From positions 124,001 through 188,000 of the forward strand of contig CAYUQJ010000007.1 of assembly GCA_964446955.1 (NCBI GenBank): a DNA stretch of 64,000 nt, written 5' to 3'. The translations under genes were made by a program, and so were the position numbers. Source of the stretch: Leptolinea sp964446955 (GTDB lineage Bacteria; Chloroflexota; Anaerolineae; Anaerolineales; Anaerolineaceae). The notes under the pieces were generated by a model that worked only from the letters and a program-made list of their open reading frames with translations, was not told the DNA's origin and searched no databases. This document shows positions 27,222 through 35,556 of this stretch, one piece after another; within the stretch, counting starts at the first letter, position 1, and each line of letters opens with the position of its first letter.

Positions 27222-27915
27222 CGGCCAATCCGGCACGGCGCGGATAGGCGGGCGGTGTGGCAGCCACTTTATCGATGATCACCAGGTATCGGTCATCCGC
27301 CACACCCGGCAGTTCAACCGGCGTGATCTGCCGGACATGACCACCCAGCACGCGCAACGCATGTTCTGCGGCATGTACCTCTGCCGGGGCTGATTCACCT
27401 TTCTGGGCGACCACACGACCACCAACCTTTACAAGCGGGAGAAGATATTCTGCCAGTACCGGCAGCGCCGCCACGGCGCGGGCTACCGCCATGTCATACA
27501 TTTCCCGGTGATCCGGCATTTGTCCCAGGTCTTCCGCCCGGGTTTGGATCACATCAACCTTGTCCAGTTGAAGCAGGTCCACGATATGGCGGCAGAAATC
27601 CGCCTTCTTTCCCACCGATTCCACCAGCGTCAGGCGCAGATGGGGAAAGGCGATCTTCAGCGGGACGCCGGGAAAACCGGCACCCGTACCAATGTCGATC
27701 ATCCGAACCGGCCAGGTCTCTTTAAAACCCTGCAGGCAGGTGAGCGAATCGAGGAAATGTTTTGCGCGGATCTCCTCCGGTTTGCGGATGGCCGTGAGGT
27801 TGAACTTCTCGTTCCATTCCAGTAATTCCCTCTCATACAGGGTGAATAATTCCACCTGCCGGGACGAAAGTTGAAGGTTGAGAAGCGATCTGGCATGCGT
27901 CGGGAGAAAATCCAT
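27205..27915 (-). CDS. rsmG: 16S rRNA (guanine527-N7) methyltransferase RsmG
   Basis: SAM-dependent methyltransferase that modifies G527 of 16S rRNA. Recognised by EWNEKFNLTAIRKPEEIRAKHFLDSL (about 33-58), the SAM motif MIDIGTGAGFPGVPLKI, LVESVGKKADF and ARAVAALPVLAEYLLPL. 236 aa is normal. A minus-strand TATAAT sits about 13 bases before the ATG, so its mRNA may have a very short leader. Confidence 0.95.
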   Translation of the reverse strand: MDFLPTHARSLLNLQLSSRQVELFTLYERELLEWNEKFNLTAIRKPEEIRAKHFLDSLTCLQGFKETWPVRMIDIGTGAGFPGVPLKIAFPHLRLTLVESVGKKADFCRHIVDLLQLDKVDVIQTRAEDLGQMPDHREMYDMAVARAVAALPVLAEYLLPLVKVGGRVVAQKGESAPAEVHAAEHALRVLGGHVRQITPVELPGVADDRYLVIIDKVAATPPAYPRRAGLAAKRPL

Positions 27916-27975
27916 AATGACAAATTATACCGGAGGGAAGCTTTACAGAAATCGTCATTCATCGGAAATTCACAC

Positions 27976-28228
27976 TTGACGGAGGCTTGGTCACGGAATT
28001 AAAATTATCCGGTCGGAAGTAACAGATTGGAGAACAGGTATATGGTTTTACAAAAAGGAGAACTTTACACGCTCATCCCGTTCTGCGGGATGAATTCTGT
28101 TTCCTGATCGCTCCTGTAATCTGCTGTGAATGTCATTCTCCACCGCGGGCGCGATCTTTGGCCCGCGGTGATCTGTTTATCCCCCCGGGTCGCATTGGAC
28201 CGGAATGGTTTTCAATAAGCGAGGAAAT
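27976..28228 (+). promoter_or_regulatory. Promoter and structured leader before two GNAT genes
   Basis: TTGACG (27976-27981), 18-base spacer, TAAAAT (28000-28005). The leader of about 215 bases contains: CAGATTGGAG (28023-28032) pairing with CTCC and AATCTG (28111-28123, 3-base bulge); inside it TCATCCCG/CGGGATGA (28073-28080/28086-28093); then CACCGCGGGC/GCCCGCGGTG (28141-28150/28161-28170), a perfect 10-bp stem with a weak T-run. A 21-codon ORF starts at 28042. It resembles an attenuator, but no known riboswitch class is recognised. Confidence 0.55.
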
Positions 28229-28807
28229 ATGTTTGAAGAAGAGATTATGGCGGGAAAATGGCTGCATCTGACGGAGTACGACCCGGAAGAAGATGCCGCG
28301 GCGGAAGCAGTCTGGACACAGGACCCGCGATACCGCCTGTTGATGGAATATGACCGGCTGCGGGAATATACTCCGGCCGAAATGAAAAAACAAGCCGAAA
28401 CCTGTCTGCAGGATTCGAATACAAGTCGAAGACAGTTTTATTTTGCCATGCGGGCCAACAACGATAACCGGCTGGCCGGTGTGTTCACCATCCCCGGCAT
28501 TGAATGGTCAAACCGGGTGGCGCAGTTTTGCCTGGCTTTCGGTGATCCACTGGATCTGCAGAACTGGGGCGATGAAGCTTTCCGGCTGGTGCTGGGGTAC
28601 ATGTTTGGTGAGCTAAACCTGCACCAGGTGGTCATTCATATTCCGCAGTTCTACCTGGAGATGGTGGAGGCGGCGGAGGCAGCCGGGTTGAAGCAAACCG
28701 TACGCCGGCGTGAGGCGTTGTACTATAACGGCCGTTACTGGGATGATCTCCATTTCACCAACCTGCGGCCGGATTGGCTGGCAATGAAGAAGGGAGGCCG
28801 CGCATGA
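28229..28807 (+). CDS. GNAT family N-acetyltransferase (first of a tandem pair)
   Basis: About 192 aa of RimJ/RimL-like layout: DPRYRLLMEYDRLREYTPAEMKK, a central strand LAGVFTIPGIEWSNRVAQFCLAFGDP, then NWGDEAFRLVLGYMFGELNLHQVVIHI, matching the acetyl-CoA helix. The usual Q/R-x-x-G-x-G/A loop is weak, so CoA binding is not certain. GAGGAAAT before the ATG at 28229 supports the start. The stop overlaps the next GNAT gene as ATGA. Confidence 0.78.
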   Translation: MFEEEIMAGKWLHLTEYDPEEDAAAEAVWTQDPRYRLLMEYDRLREYTPAEMKKQAETCLQDSNTSRRQFYFAMRANNDNRLAGVFTIPGIEWSNRVAQFCLAFGDPLDLQNWGDEAFRLVLGYMFGELNLHQVVIHIPQFYLEMVEAAEAAGLKQTVRRREALYYNGRYWDDLHFTNLRPDWLAMKKGGRA

Positions 28808-29373
28808 ACCGCATTCTGGAAGGGGAACGGGTCATTCTGCGGGTGTTTGACCCGGAACGGGACCATACGCACTACCATGCCTGGATGAAGGATAATCACT
28901 TCATGCGGCTGCTTGATTCGGATCCGATCGTCTTCTGGCCAAAGAAGATGATGAAGGAATGGTTCGAGAAACACACGGATGATTCCATTACCATGGTCAT
29001 CTACCGCAAAGGTGACGAGACAAAACCCGTCGGGTTCATTGAGCTGGATGGGATCAACCGGGTGTCTGGCGATTCCTGGGTGGCCATTGGTATTGGCGAC
29101 CGGGACGATTGGGGCAAAGGCTATGGAACCGATGCCATGCGATTGATGCTGCGCTACGCCTTCTGCCAGTTGAACCTGCACCGCGTGTCGCTCTCGGTAT
29201 TTGACTACAATCCGCGCGCCATCCGCTCGTATGAGAAAGCCGGTTTTATGCGTGAAGGGATCTCTCCGCAATTTCTGGAGCGCGAAGGAGAGCGCTACGA
29301 TCTGGTATATATGGGGATCCTGCGCAGCGAATGGCAGGACCAGTGCCCGGAGACACCGTTGACAGACCGGTAG
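28804..29373 (+). CDS. GNAT family N-acetyltransferase (second of a tandem pair)
   Basis: A 189-aa RimJ/RimL-type acetyltransferase. ILEGERVILRVFDPERD opens the fold; the acetyl-CoA loop is in IGIGDRDDWGKGYGTDAMRLMLRYAF (R/D-x-x-GKGYG) and the C-terminus has the typical LNLHRVSLSVFDYNPRAIRSYEKAGF. GGGAGG precedes the ATG, which lies in the previous gene's stop (ATGA overlap). Related in arrangement to its partner, probably an old duplication; substrates unknown. Confidence 0.88.
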   Translation: MNRILEGERVILRVFDPERDHTHYHAWMKDNHFMRLLDSDPIVFWPKKMMKEWFEKHTDDSITMVIYRKGDETKPVGFIELDGINRVSGDSWVAIGIGDRDDWGKGYGTDAMRLMLRYAFCQLNLHRVSLSVFDYNPRAIRSYEKAGFMREGISPQFLEREGERYDLVYMGILRSEWQDQCPETPLTDR

Positions 29374-29426
29374 TACAGACGGCAAAAACACCGGCAGCCC
29401 GGCGGCTGATTTGATACAATTTCCTT

Positions 29427-30047
29427 ATGGAAAATACTCAACCGGCCATCCGGGCTGTCATTTTTGATATGGGGGGCGTTATATTACGCACCGAAGATCT
29501 GACCTCGCGTACCGAACTGGCAAAGCGTTTCGGGTTGACGCGCAAGGAGTTGGAGAATATCGTCTTCCAGTCGCCGGAATCGATCAAAGCTGAGGTGGGG
29601 GAGTATACCGCCGAAGAACACTGGCTGAACGTGGCGCGGCAGTTGAAGTTCCCCGCCGAAGACGTGGATGAATTCCAGCGGGCTTACTGGCAGGGTGATA
29701 CCGCCGACGCCGAGCTGGAAGCGTACATCCGCGGACTGCGCCCGCGCTATAAGACCGGCCTGCTGAGCAACGCCTGGCACGGCACGCGCCAGAAGGTGTC
29801 GCAGTTGTATACCTTCCTGGGGGCTTTCGACGCGGTCATCTTTTCCGCCGATGTGCACCTGCGCAAGCCCGACCCGCGCATCTTCCACCTGATGCTGGGA
29901 CGGCTGGGAGTAAAGGCCGGCGAGGCCGTCTTTGTGGATGATTTTATGGAGAATATTCGGGGAGCCGAAGCCGTAGGGCTGCACACCGTGCACTTCACCA
30001 GCCGCGGGGATGCCGTCAGGCAGTTACGGGAGTTGGGGGTGGGATAG
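29427..30047 (+). CDS. HAD-superfamily hydrolase
   Basis: A 206-aa phosphatase-like protein. Motif I is FDMGGVIL, with Gly replacing the second Asp as in YihX and epoxide-hydrolase N-terminal relatives; motif II LLSNAWHG; motif III Lys in HLRKPDPRIF; motif IV VFVDDFMENIRGAEAVG. The missing general acid Asp suggests slower or different chemistry from sugar-phosphate phosphatases. Substrate unknown. Confidence 0.86.
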   Translation: MENTQPAIRAVIFDMGGVILRTEDLTSRTELAKRFGLTRKELENIVFQSPESIKAEVGEYTAEEHWLNVARQLKFPAEDVDEFQRAYWQGDTADAELEAYIRGLRPRYKTGLLSNAWHGTRQKVSQLYTFLGAFDAVIFSADVHLRKPDPRIFHLMLGRLGVKAGEAVFVDDFMENIRGAEAVGLHTVHFTSRGDAVRQLRELGVG

Positions 30048-30125
30048 TCCGCAGTGATGTAAGTGAAAATGTTTTAAGATACGTCAGATTTAGGAACAAG
30101 ATGACGAACTTTATTTGCAGTTTTT

Positions 30126-31688
30126 TTAGCCGCTGATTACCCTGTTCCTTCCGGTTCTTTTCGCTTCATACAGGGCGTCGTCTGCCCGTTTGATAATCTC
30201 ATCGATATTTTGGTCACTTTCCAGAAAATGTGAAATTCCCAGACTGATTGTTATGTTGCCTGAAGGTTTGAATTGAAATGTCTCAACGGCAATTCTCAAT
30301 CTCTCTGCCGCTTTAACGCCCTGTTCAATATCGGTTTCAGGCAGGAGGGCGATAAATTCCTCGCCACCCCAGCGTGCGAAGATATCGGTAGCGCGAAGTG
30401 AATGCGCGATCAATCTGGTTAGTTCCATCAATACAGAATCACCTGCCTGGTGACCATAAATGTCATTCACTTTTTTGAAATGATCTATATCAAGCAATAG
30501 GATGCAGAAATTGCGATGATATCTAAGACTTCGCAACAATTCTTTTTCTGATCGGGTTACAAAATGGTGTCGATTGTACGCGCCTGTGAGTTTGTCGGTT
30601 TCGGCCAAATACTGCAATTTCGTCCGATATCGATTAAGCGCGATAAAGGATCCAATTAATATAAGAATTGTGAGGGTCATTAGAAAAACATTTATGACCA
30701 TCTGGTCTTTCAGGATTGCACAATGCTCATCCTCGGTTATCGAGAAGTAATAGCCGGCTGTAACGCCGGCAATATTGTTTATCGGATGAAACCGCACCAA
30801 AAAATTCTTATCCAAATAGTTAAAATTGAATCCAAACGCCTCATTTTTTGAGAGATTTTCCAGGGCTTTATTTCTGATAATTTCTTTATATTTCTCGTCA
30901 TTGAGAAACCCGATTTCATCATCAATACTTAGAGCGCTTTGTTCCACCTCTTTATCAACCAGGTAGTCTTCAAATAAGGGTGAAACACTGTAATTGTCCT
31001 GGTTTTGAACAAAGACTGTATCTTCAACCATTTCCTTTTTTAGAATAAAGAAATGATTGATATTGGGGTACAAATTATTAAGCGTTTCAATTACCGCTGT
31101 TAATGATATTGAGACTTCGACAGATCCGATATGCCTGTTGTTGTGGCTCAGCGGATAAACAAACCGGTATCCGTTGAATACTCTTCCTTCTTCAAACCCA
31201 TAGACGTATCGTTGCTCCGTATTGGCTATTCTGATCGAATCCCGGATATCCAGAAGATTATCGCCATACTGTTCCGGTGCGTGAAATCTTAGAAAACTGT
31301 CCCCATTTTCCAGATGGAAATGCAATTGCCGAAAATTGTATTTTTGTAATAATTTGTATTCATTGTCCAACAGTTCATACAATTCGCTTCGTAATTGATC
31401 TTTCTGTTTGTTATCCGCTTCACCGGCTTTTTCGACAATATCCAGCACTTCTACCCTATTTATGGAACTCTCAAAGAAAAAGGCGGAAAACTCTTCGTAT
31501 GTTTTCGCGATGCTGTTAATCGAAGAATCCATGAGTATTATTTCGCTGTCAATGTGATCACTCACAGCGTTTCCATAATTGATATGAATTGCCAGTAATG
31601 ATATTGACCAGACAACTATTGCCAAACCGATGGCAATCAGAACAACATGGCTTTTCTTATAGAAATTGGACATCCCATTCCCAGACAT
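30126..31688 (-). CDS. Membrane diguanylate cyclase with extracytoplasmic Cache-like sensor
   Basis: A 520-aa protein. A membrane helix (about 14-33), an extracytoplasmic region of about 300 residues that looks like a double Cache sensor, a second helix (about 330-350) and a C-terminal GGDEF domain. The active site reads RWGGEEF, and RATD five residues upstream forms the inhibitory I-site, so it should make cyclic di-GMP and be product-inhibited. Start could be Met1 or Met6. No c-di-GMP effector is adjacent. Confidence 0.91.
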   Translation of the reverse strand: MSGNGMSNFYKKSHVVLIAIGLAIVVWSISLLAIHINYGNAVSDHIDSEIILMDSSINSIAKTYEEFSAFFFESSINRVEVLDIVEKAGEADNKQKDQLRSELYELLDNEYKLLQKYNFRQLHFHLENGDSFLRFHAPEQYGDNLLDIRDSIRIANTEQRYVYGFEEGRVFNGYRFVYPLSHNNRHIGSVEVSISLTAVIETLNNLYPNINHFFILKKEMVEDTVFVQNQDNYSVSPLFEDYLVDKEVEQSALSIDDEIGFLNDEKYKEIIRNKALENLSKNEAFGFNFNYLDKNFLVRFHPINNIAGVTAGYYFSITEDEHCAILKDQMVINVFLMTLTILILIGSFIALNRYRTKLQYLAETDKLTGAYNRHHFVTRSEKELLRSLRYHRNFCILLLDIDHFKKVNDIYGHQAGDSVLMELTRLIAHSLRATDIFARWGGEEFIALLPETDIEQGVKAAERLRIAVETFQFKPSGNITISLGISHFLESDQNIDEIIKRADDALYEAKRTGRNRVISG

Positions 31689-31992
31689 ACATTGTGCTCA
31701 CGAGCCACACTCATAAATAAGGAATAAATTAGAATCAAAAATCTTCACAGGAATAATTAATACATGTTTTGATTTGTCTATCCATTAATTTTGTGTAAGT
31801 TTTGGAAACTTCGGACCAAATACAGGGTGCCTGACAATAAATTTTGAAATAGGTGAGTTGCGGTCACCCATTAAAGCCGTCTATGGCCGTTTCTTTTTAG
31901 TTGTCAGTATTACCGCTGGATTCGGCTTTCCCTATCCGCGAAAAACGTATAAACTTCACCTGTTGTCGATCCATCCCATAAGGAGGAGAAAA
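31689..31992. other. Intergenic region without a recognised element
   Basis: About 300 AT-rich bases between the divergent diguanylate cyclase and ACT-like genes. The frame of the latter is open from 31858, but the strong ribosome binding site lies at 31981. I saw no cyclic di-GMP riboswitch consensus, no clear promoter and no tRNA here. Confidence 0.6.
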
Positions 31993-32406
31993 TTGGAATT
32001 CGATATTAAAAAAGTGGATTATTACAACGTAACGACCGAGGGTCAGGCCGGCGGGGAAGCCAGTGTGCTCTCCGCGTTTGCCGGCGCGGGGGTCAATCTG
32101 CTGGCGTACCGGGCTGTCCCCGCCGGTTCCGGCCGCACTCGATTCTCCTTGTTCCCCAATGACAGCGCGAAAATGATCGCCGGTGGCAAACAGGCCGGGC
32201 TGGAATTGGACGGTCCATACGCCGCACTGCTTATCCAGGGCGATGATGAGTCAGGCGCGCTGGCGGATATTTTTGACAGGCTTGCGCAGGCCGGGGTCGT
32301 GGTCACCGAATCGAATGGTATCGCCAACATCAATGGCGCGTACGGGGTTGTTCTATATATCCGGCAGGAAGACAGCGAAAAAGCCCTGGCAGCTCTTCAC
32401 AGTTGA
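31993..32406 (+). CDS. ACT-like small regulatory domain protein
   Basis: About 137 aa. Two beta-alpha-beta-beta-alpha-beta units are suggested: one from YNVTTEGQAGGEASVLSAFAGAGVNLLAYRAVP and one from AALLIQGDDESGALADIFDRLAQAGVVVTESNGI, both with the ACT-type Gly-alanine turn. ACT domains usually bind amino acids. I choose TTG at 31993 because AGGAGG (31981-31986) lies 6 bases upstream; the longer frame adds a segment unlike the domain. No neighbour indicates the ligand. Confidence 0.75.
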   Translation: MEFDIKKVDYYNVTTEGQAGGEASVLSAFAGAGVNLLAYRAVPAGSGRTRFSLFPNDSAKMIAGGKQAGLELDGPYAALLIQGDDESGALADIFDRLAQAGVVVTESNGIANINGAYGVVLYIRQEDSEKALAALHS

Positions 32407-32451
32407 CAGGATCGCCCGCAACGCAGGCAATTTGAAGCCGCAAGACATGGG

Positions 32452-32521
32452 GGGTAAAACACGCCTGGTTTTGATCGAAAAGATGCCATTGAATGGATCA
32501 ATCTGCCGTGTGTTTTACCCG
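32452..32521 (+). repeat. Long-range inverted repeat after the ACT-like gene
   Basis: GGTAAAACAC (32452-32461) and GTGTTTTACC (32512-32521) are perfect complements, 50 bases apart. Together with shorter pairings inside, this can form an extended hairpin. It lies downstream of the ACT-like gene and may end its transcript, though no T-run follows. Confidence 0.45.
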
Positions 32522-32614
32522 GCCGGATCGCGATTCAGAAATCAAAACCTCCCGGGATGCCGTAAATTATTACAGTCATCCGGTAATGTTTTGGTTCTGA
32601 GACGATCGACAAAA

Positions 32615-33106
32615 TTACAGCCGCAGGGTTGCCAGTTGGCTTTCCATGCGCTGGGCCAGTACTTGCCTCAGGTGATCTCTCTCCTCATTGATAATGGGGT
32701 CAAGAACATCGCTCAACTTTGGATAAAGGTTGAGCAACTCTTCCACAAAGAGGATGGAATCACGTTCTATGCGTTCCGCCAGATCGAAAAGGTCATCCTT
32801 CGCGGTGATATTCTCTGCTTCGTCCATCAATTTGACGGTATCGTTTAACATATTTCTTTCGATCAGCAGTTTCAGGTATTGTTCATGTTCTTCTGTGATA
32901 TCAACATTCAGAGCGGCCGTTCCCTGAAGTCTATTCAACAAATCTTTGTACATTTCATGATGACGATCTTCGTCTTTTGCCAGATATTCCAGGAATTTAC
33001 CGCCAATATGAACGTTGTCAGCCAACTGCCTGTACAACGAGGCAACCGCCTCTTCGTTGGACATCATCATTTTGATCAGATCCGCGCCATCCCATTGTCT
33101 TAACAC
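32615..33106 (-). CDS. Ferritin-like (rubrerythrin-type) diiron protein
   Basis: About 164 aa, all helical. Iron-ligand patterns are present in both halves: E in NEEAVASLYRQLA with EDRHHEMY, and ERIERDSILFVEEL with NEERDHLRQVL. No rubredoxin CxxC domain is attached. Such proteins scavenge peroxide or store iron. I choose the GTG at 33106, which has GGAGG at a 6-base spacing; the longer frame (33142) starts before this ribosome binding site. Confidence 0.82.
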   Translation of the reverse strand: MLRQWDGADLIKMMMSNEEAVASLYRQLADNVHIGGKFLEYLAKDEDRHHEMYKDLLNRLQGTAALNVDITEEHEQYLKLLIERNMLNDTVKLMDEAENITAKDDLFDLAERIERDSILFVEELLNLYPKLSDVLDPIINEERDHLRQVLAQRMESQLATLRL

Positions 33107-33305
33107 GGCACACCTCCAATTTGTACCTGGAACCATTTGCAATGCAAGATGAGAATCAGGTACATATTAAATATAGCAAACCCGTCAAGTTAGTCAATAG
33201 CACCGGGATGAGCCGGACTCACATGACAGCGCAATGCCCTCCCAGAGTTCAAGAAGGCGCTTACAGGCCTAATGGGTAAAGATTTCAAGCCGGAATGAAA
33301 CCTGA

Positions 33306-34469
33306 TCAGGGTGGCGGTGGGAATGTTTCCGAGAAGCTATTGTTCGTATTGGTCGGGTCGGAAATCCCAGACCCGTTGATCTGGCAGACGAACTGGTACC
33401 AATCGTTTGTGGTGTCTATTATGATATTGGTGGGGGCCACAACAGTCTGTCCGGCATTCAAGTTCAGGGTAAGCGAAACCGGATAGGCTTTTGACACATT
33501 GGTTTTTGCTCCGCCCTGATAAGCGGTTTTATCCACGGTACAGCTTAGAACTGCTTTTACGTTGGCCGCGTTTTTCGGGCCGTGATTGGTGATCCGCGCC
33601 ATGACATCACCCTTGGGGAGGTTCTTGGCGTACAGGTCGGTAATGGCCAGGTCAATGGCGGGTTGTCCGCCGGAAGGGCCAACACCGATCGTAACAGTCA
33701 CAGATTTGGATGCCGTTCCGCCGCAACCTGTCGCCATCAGTGTATAGGTTGTGGTTTGAGATGGTTTCACTGTCAGCGTACCAGGCGAGCCGACTTCACC
33801 GAATCCGGGTTGAAGTATTACGGATTTTACAAGAACATTGCTGGACCCGTTGGTCACTTTGCCCCACGTGAGAATGCTGGATTGCCCGGCTGTGATAATG
33901 GCAGGATTGGCACTGAAACCGGTGAACACCGGCGCGCCAGGGCAGCCGGATGCCGGTTGGTTTTGTAAAGACGGTGGACTGGTTGGTTCCGGCACAGGTT
34001 CTTCCGGAACAATTCCCGATATGGTTTTGCCGCCTTCCACCAGGATCACTATCTCACGTCGTGTCATACCCGATCCGGTTTCCACTTCCAGTACATACGC
34101 GGTTGTTTCCGGCGGACAGACTTCCCGCTGGCCTTGCATATCAACGGGAGCGCCGTTGAGAAAAACCGATTCATACCTCCCGGTATTCCATTCCAGCCCG
34201 CTGCATTCACCAGCCGCAATGGTCATTCGATCGACCGCGAATAAAATTTCATCCGGATTGAGATTTTCTTCAGGTTTGATCTCTTCAACCGGTTGTTCGT
34301 CCATGGGTGCGTGTTCCGGCGGAGGTTCTTCTTGAGGCGATGATTCCGGTTGAAAACCTTATTGCGATTGATCGTCAAACCCGACATATTGAAAGGGAAA
34401 GCTGCAACTTTGTAGGATTATTCCCAGAGCTGTGATGAAGGGTATGAGAAAGAAATAGGTTCTTTTCAT
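33306..34469 (-). pseudogene. Lipoprotein gene interrupted by an in-frame TAA (CARDB-like)
   Basis: GGAGGG precedes an ATG at 34469 that encodes a lipoprotein signal (ITALGIILQSC), but codon 37 is TAA (34361-34359). The frame then continues without shift through a Pro/Glu-rich linker into a 332-aa body open from ATG 34304. The body has an Ig-like region (FTGFSANPAIITAGQSSILTWG) and a C-terminal CARDB-like domain (AIDLAITDLYAKNLPKGDVMARITNHGPKNAANV). Without readthrough the body would lack its export signal. Likely a recent nonsense mutation or a sequencing error. Confidence 0.82.
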
Positions 34470-34729
34470 ATTACCCTCCCATACTGCTTACAAGAAAACA
34501 GTACCCCCTTCAAATGTCAGTGTAGCATACTTGCCATAGATTTCAACCAGGGCTGCCATCTGTGGAATACAAAAAGTTTCCATCGGGTGTATGTCTTTCG
34601 AGATAATCCGTATGGTTATTGCCTGACAGGTTCGAGTAATTTCTTTCCCAAAAAACGATTTGCGTTGAAATCTATTCGGGTCGAAAATAGAGCAAGATCA
34701 GTCCCAATGAGAAAGGGAGGAGTAAAAAA

Positions 34730-35380
34730 ATGAAAACCTTATATCCGGTTTTTGCCCTGATATTGATATCGATTTTTGCCGCATGCGCTCCGCAAAAGCC
34801 GGACGAATCGGTCGTACAGACTGCCATTGCTGAGACAGAAGAAGTGCGGGCTGCAATGGACACTCCGACAACTGAACCGACGGCTGTTCCAACGAAAGCC
34901 CCGACGCAAAAGCCAACGAAAAATTCGACCGCTACAGAAAAACCGAAACCAACAGCCACGCCGGAAGAGGTCGTTGAGGAGCCACAGGAATTTGTCAATA
35001 AACGGTTTGTGCTCCCGCACCCGGATAACACCGGCTACATCGATTCGGATATGGCGGATGAGACATGGACAGAGATGATGGACGATCTGGCGCGCAATCA
35101 GGCCATTCCCAAACCATTCGAATGGCAATTGACCGAGATGCCGGAATCAACGCGCTGGGCGGATGTTTACGATTATTACAAGAAAACTTTGCTTGATGAT
35201 AACTGGACCATCACATCAGATGGCGGGAGTTGGGTAACCCTGGCACAGGGGAACTCAATGTATGTCGGCGGGTTTATCAAGGATTTTGAGGATAGGAAGG
35301 AAAAAATCGCCATCCTTTTCTATCCGGTTTCGAGTGACTATCTGTGCCATTATTTTGTGTTGTATTCCCTTCGCAAATAA
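34730..35380 (+). CDS. Lipoprotein with threonine/proline-rich stalk
   Basis: 216 aa. The lipobox is FAAC (Cys19). Residues about 43-83 form a repetitive T/P/K stalk (PTTEPTAVPTKAPTQKPTK), followed by a globular domain of about 125 residues that I do not recognise (MADETWTEMMDDLARNQ, TRWADVYDYYKKTLLDDNW). GGGAGGAG precedes the ATG. It is probably anchored on the outer face with the domain held off by the stalk; no partner is obvious. Confidence 0.85.
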   Translation: MKTLYPVFALILISIFAACAPQKPDESVVQTAIAETEEVRAAMDTPTTEPTAVPTKAPTQKPTKNSTATEKPKPTATPEEVVEEPQEFVNKRFVLPHPDNTGYIDSDMADETWTEMMDDLARNQAIPKPFEWQLTEMPESTRWADVYDYYKKTLLDDNWTITSDGGSWVTLAQGNSMYVGGFIKDFEDRKEKIAILFYPVSSDYLCHYFVLYSLRK

Positions 35381-35432
35381 TGCCCGCTGGCTGAGCTTGC
35401 GTCACTGCCGTGCGAGCAAAGGAGCCAATCTC

Positions 35433-35480
35433 CCCTCGACAGGCTCGGGGAGCGAACCCTCGACAGGCCCGGGGAGCGCA
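35433..35480 (+). repeat. Two tandem copies of a 24-bp intergenic repeat
   Basis: 35433-35456 and 35457-35480 share the unit CCCTCGACAGGC-C/T-CGGGGAGCG with one internal difference. CCCCGAG and CTCGGGG-like arms allow each to form a small hairpin. Similar TCGACAGGCTCGGGGA strings are common as dispersed repeats in metagenomic bacterial genomes. Confidence 0.8.
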
Positions 35481-35556
35481 AATCCAATTGAGATGAAGCG
35501 GCAAACCGGCAGAAAAGTTGCGGTATGATTACCCCTGAGAGGGGCTGAAATACCAT

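Noticed and set aside
28141..28170. A T-box antiterminator suggested by ACCGCGGGCGCGATCTTTGGCCCGCGGT
   Set aside because: The T-box core AGGGTGG is missing, no stem I or specifier loop is seen, and the downstream genes are acetyltransferases.
31858..31992. N-terminal extension of the ACT-like protein
   Set aside because: The extension is basic and unlike the domain, while an ideal AGGAGG lies just before TTG 31993.
31689..31992. Cyclic di-GMP riboswitch next to the diguanylate cyclase gene
   Set aside because: No GEMM-I or GEMM-II consensus was found on either strand.
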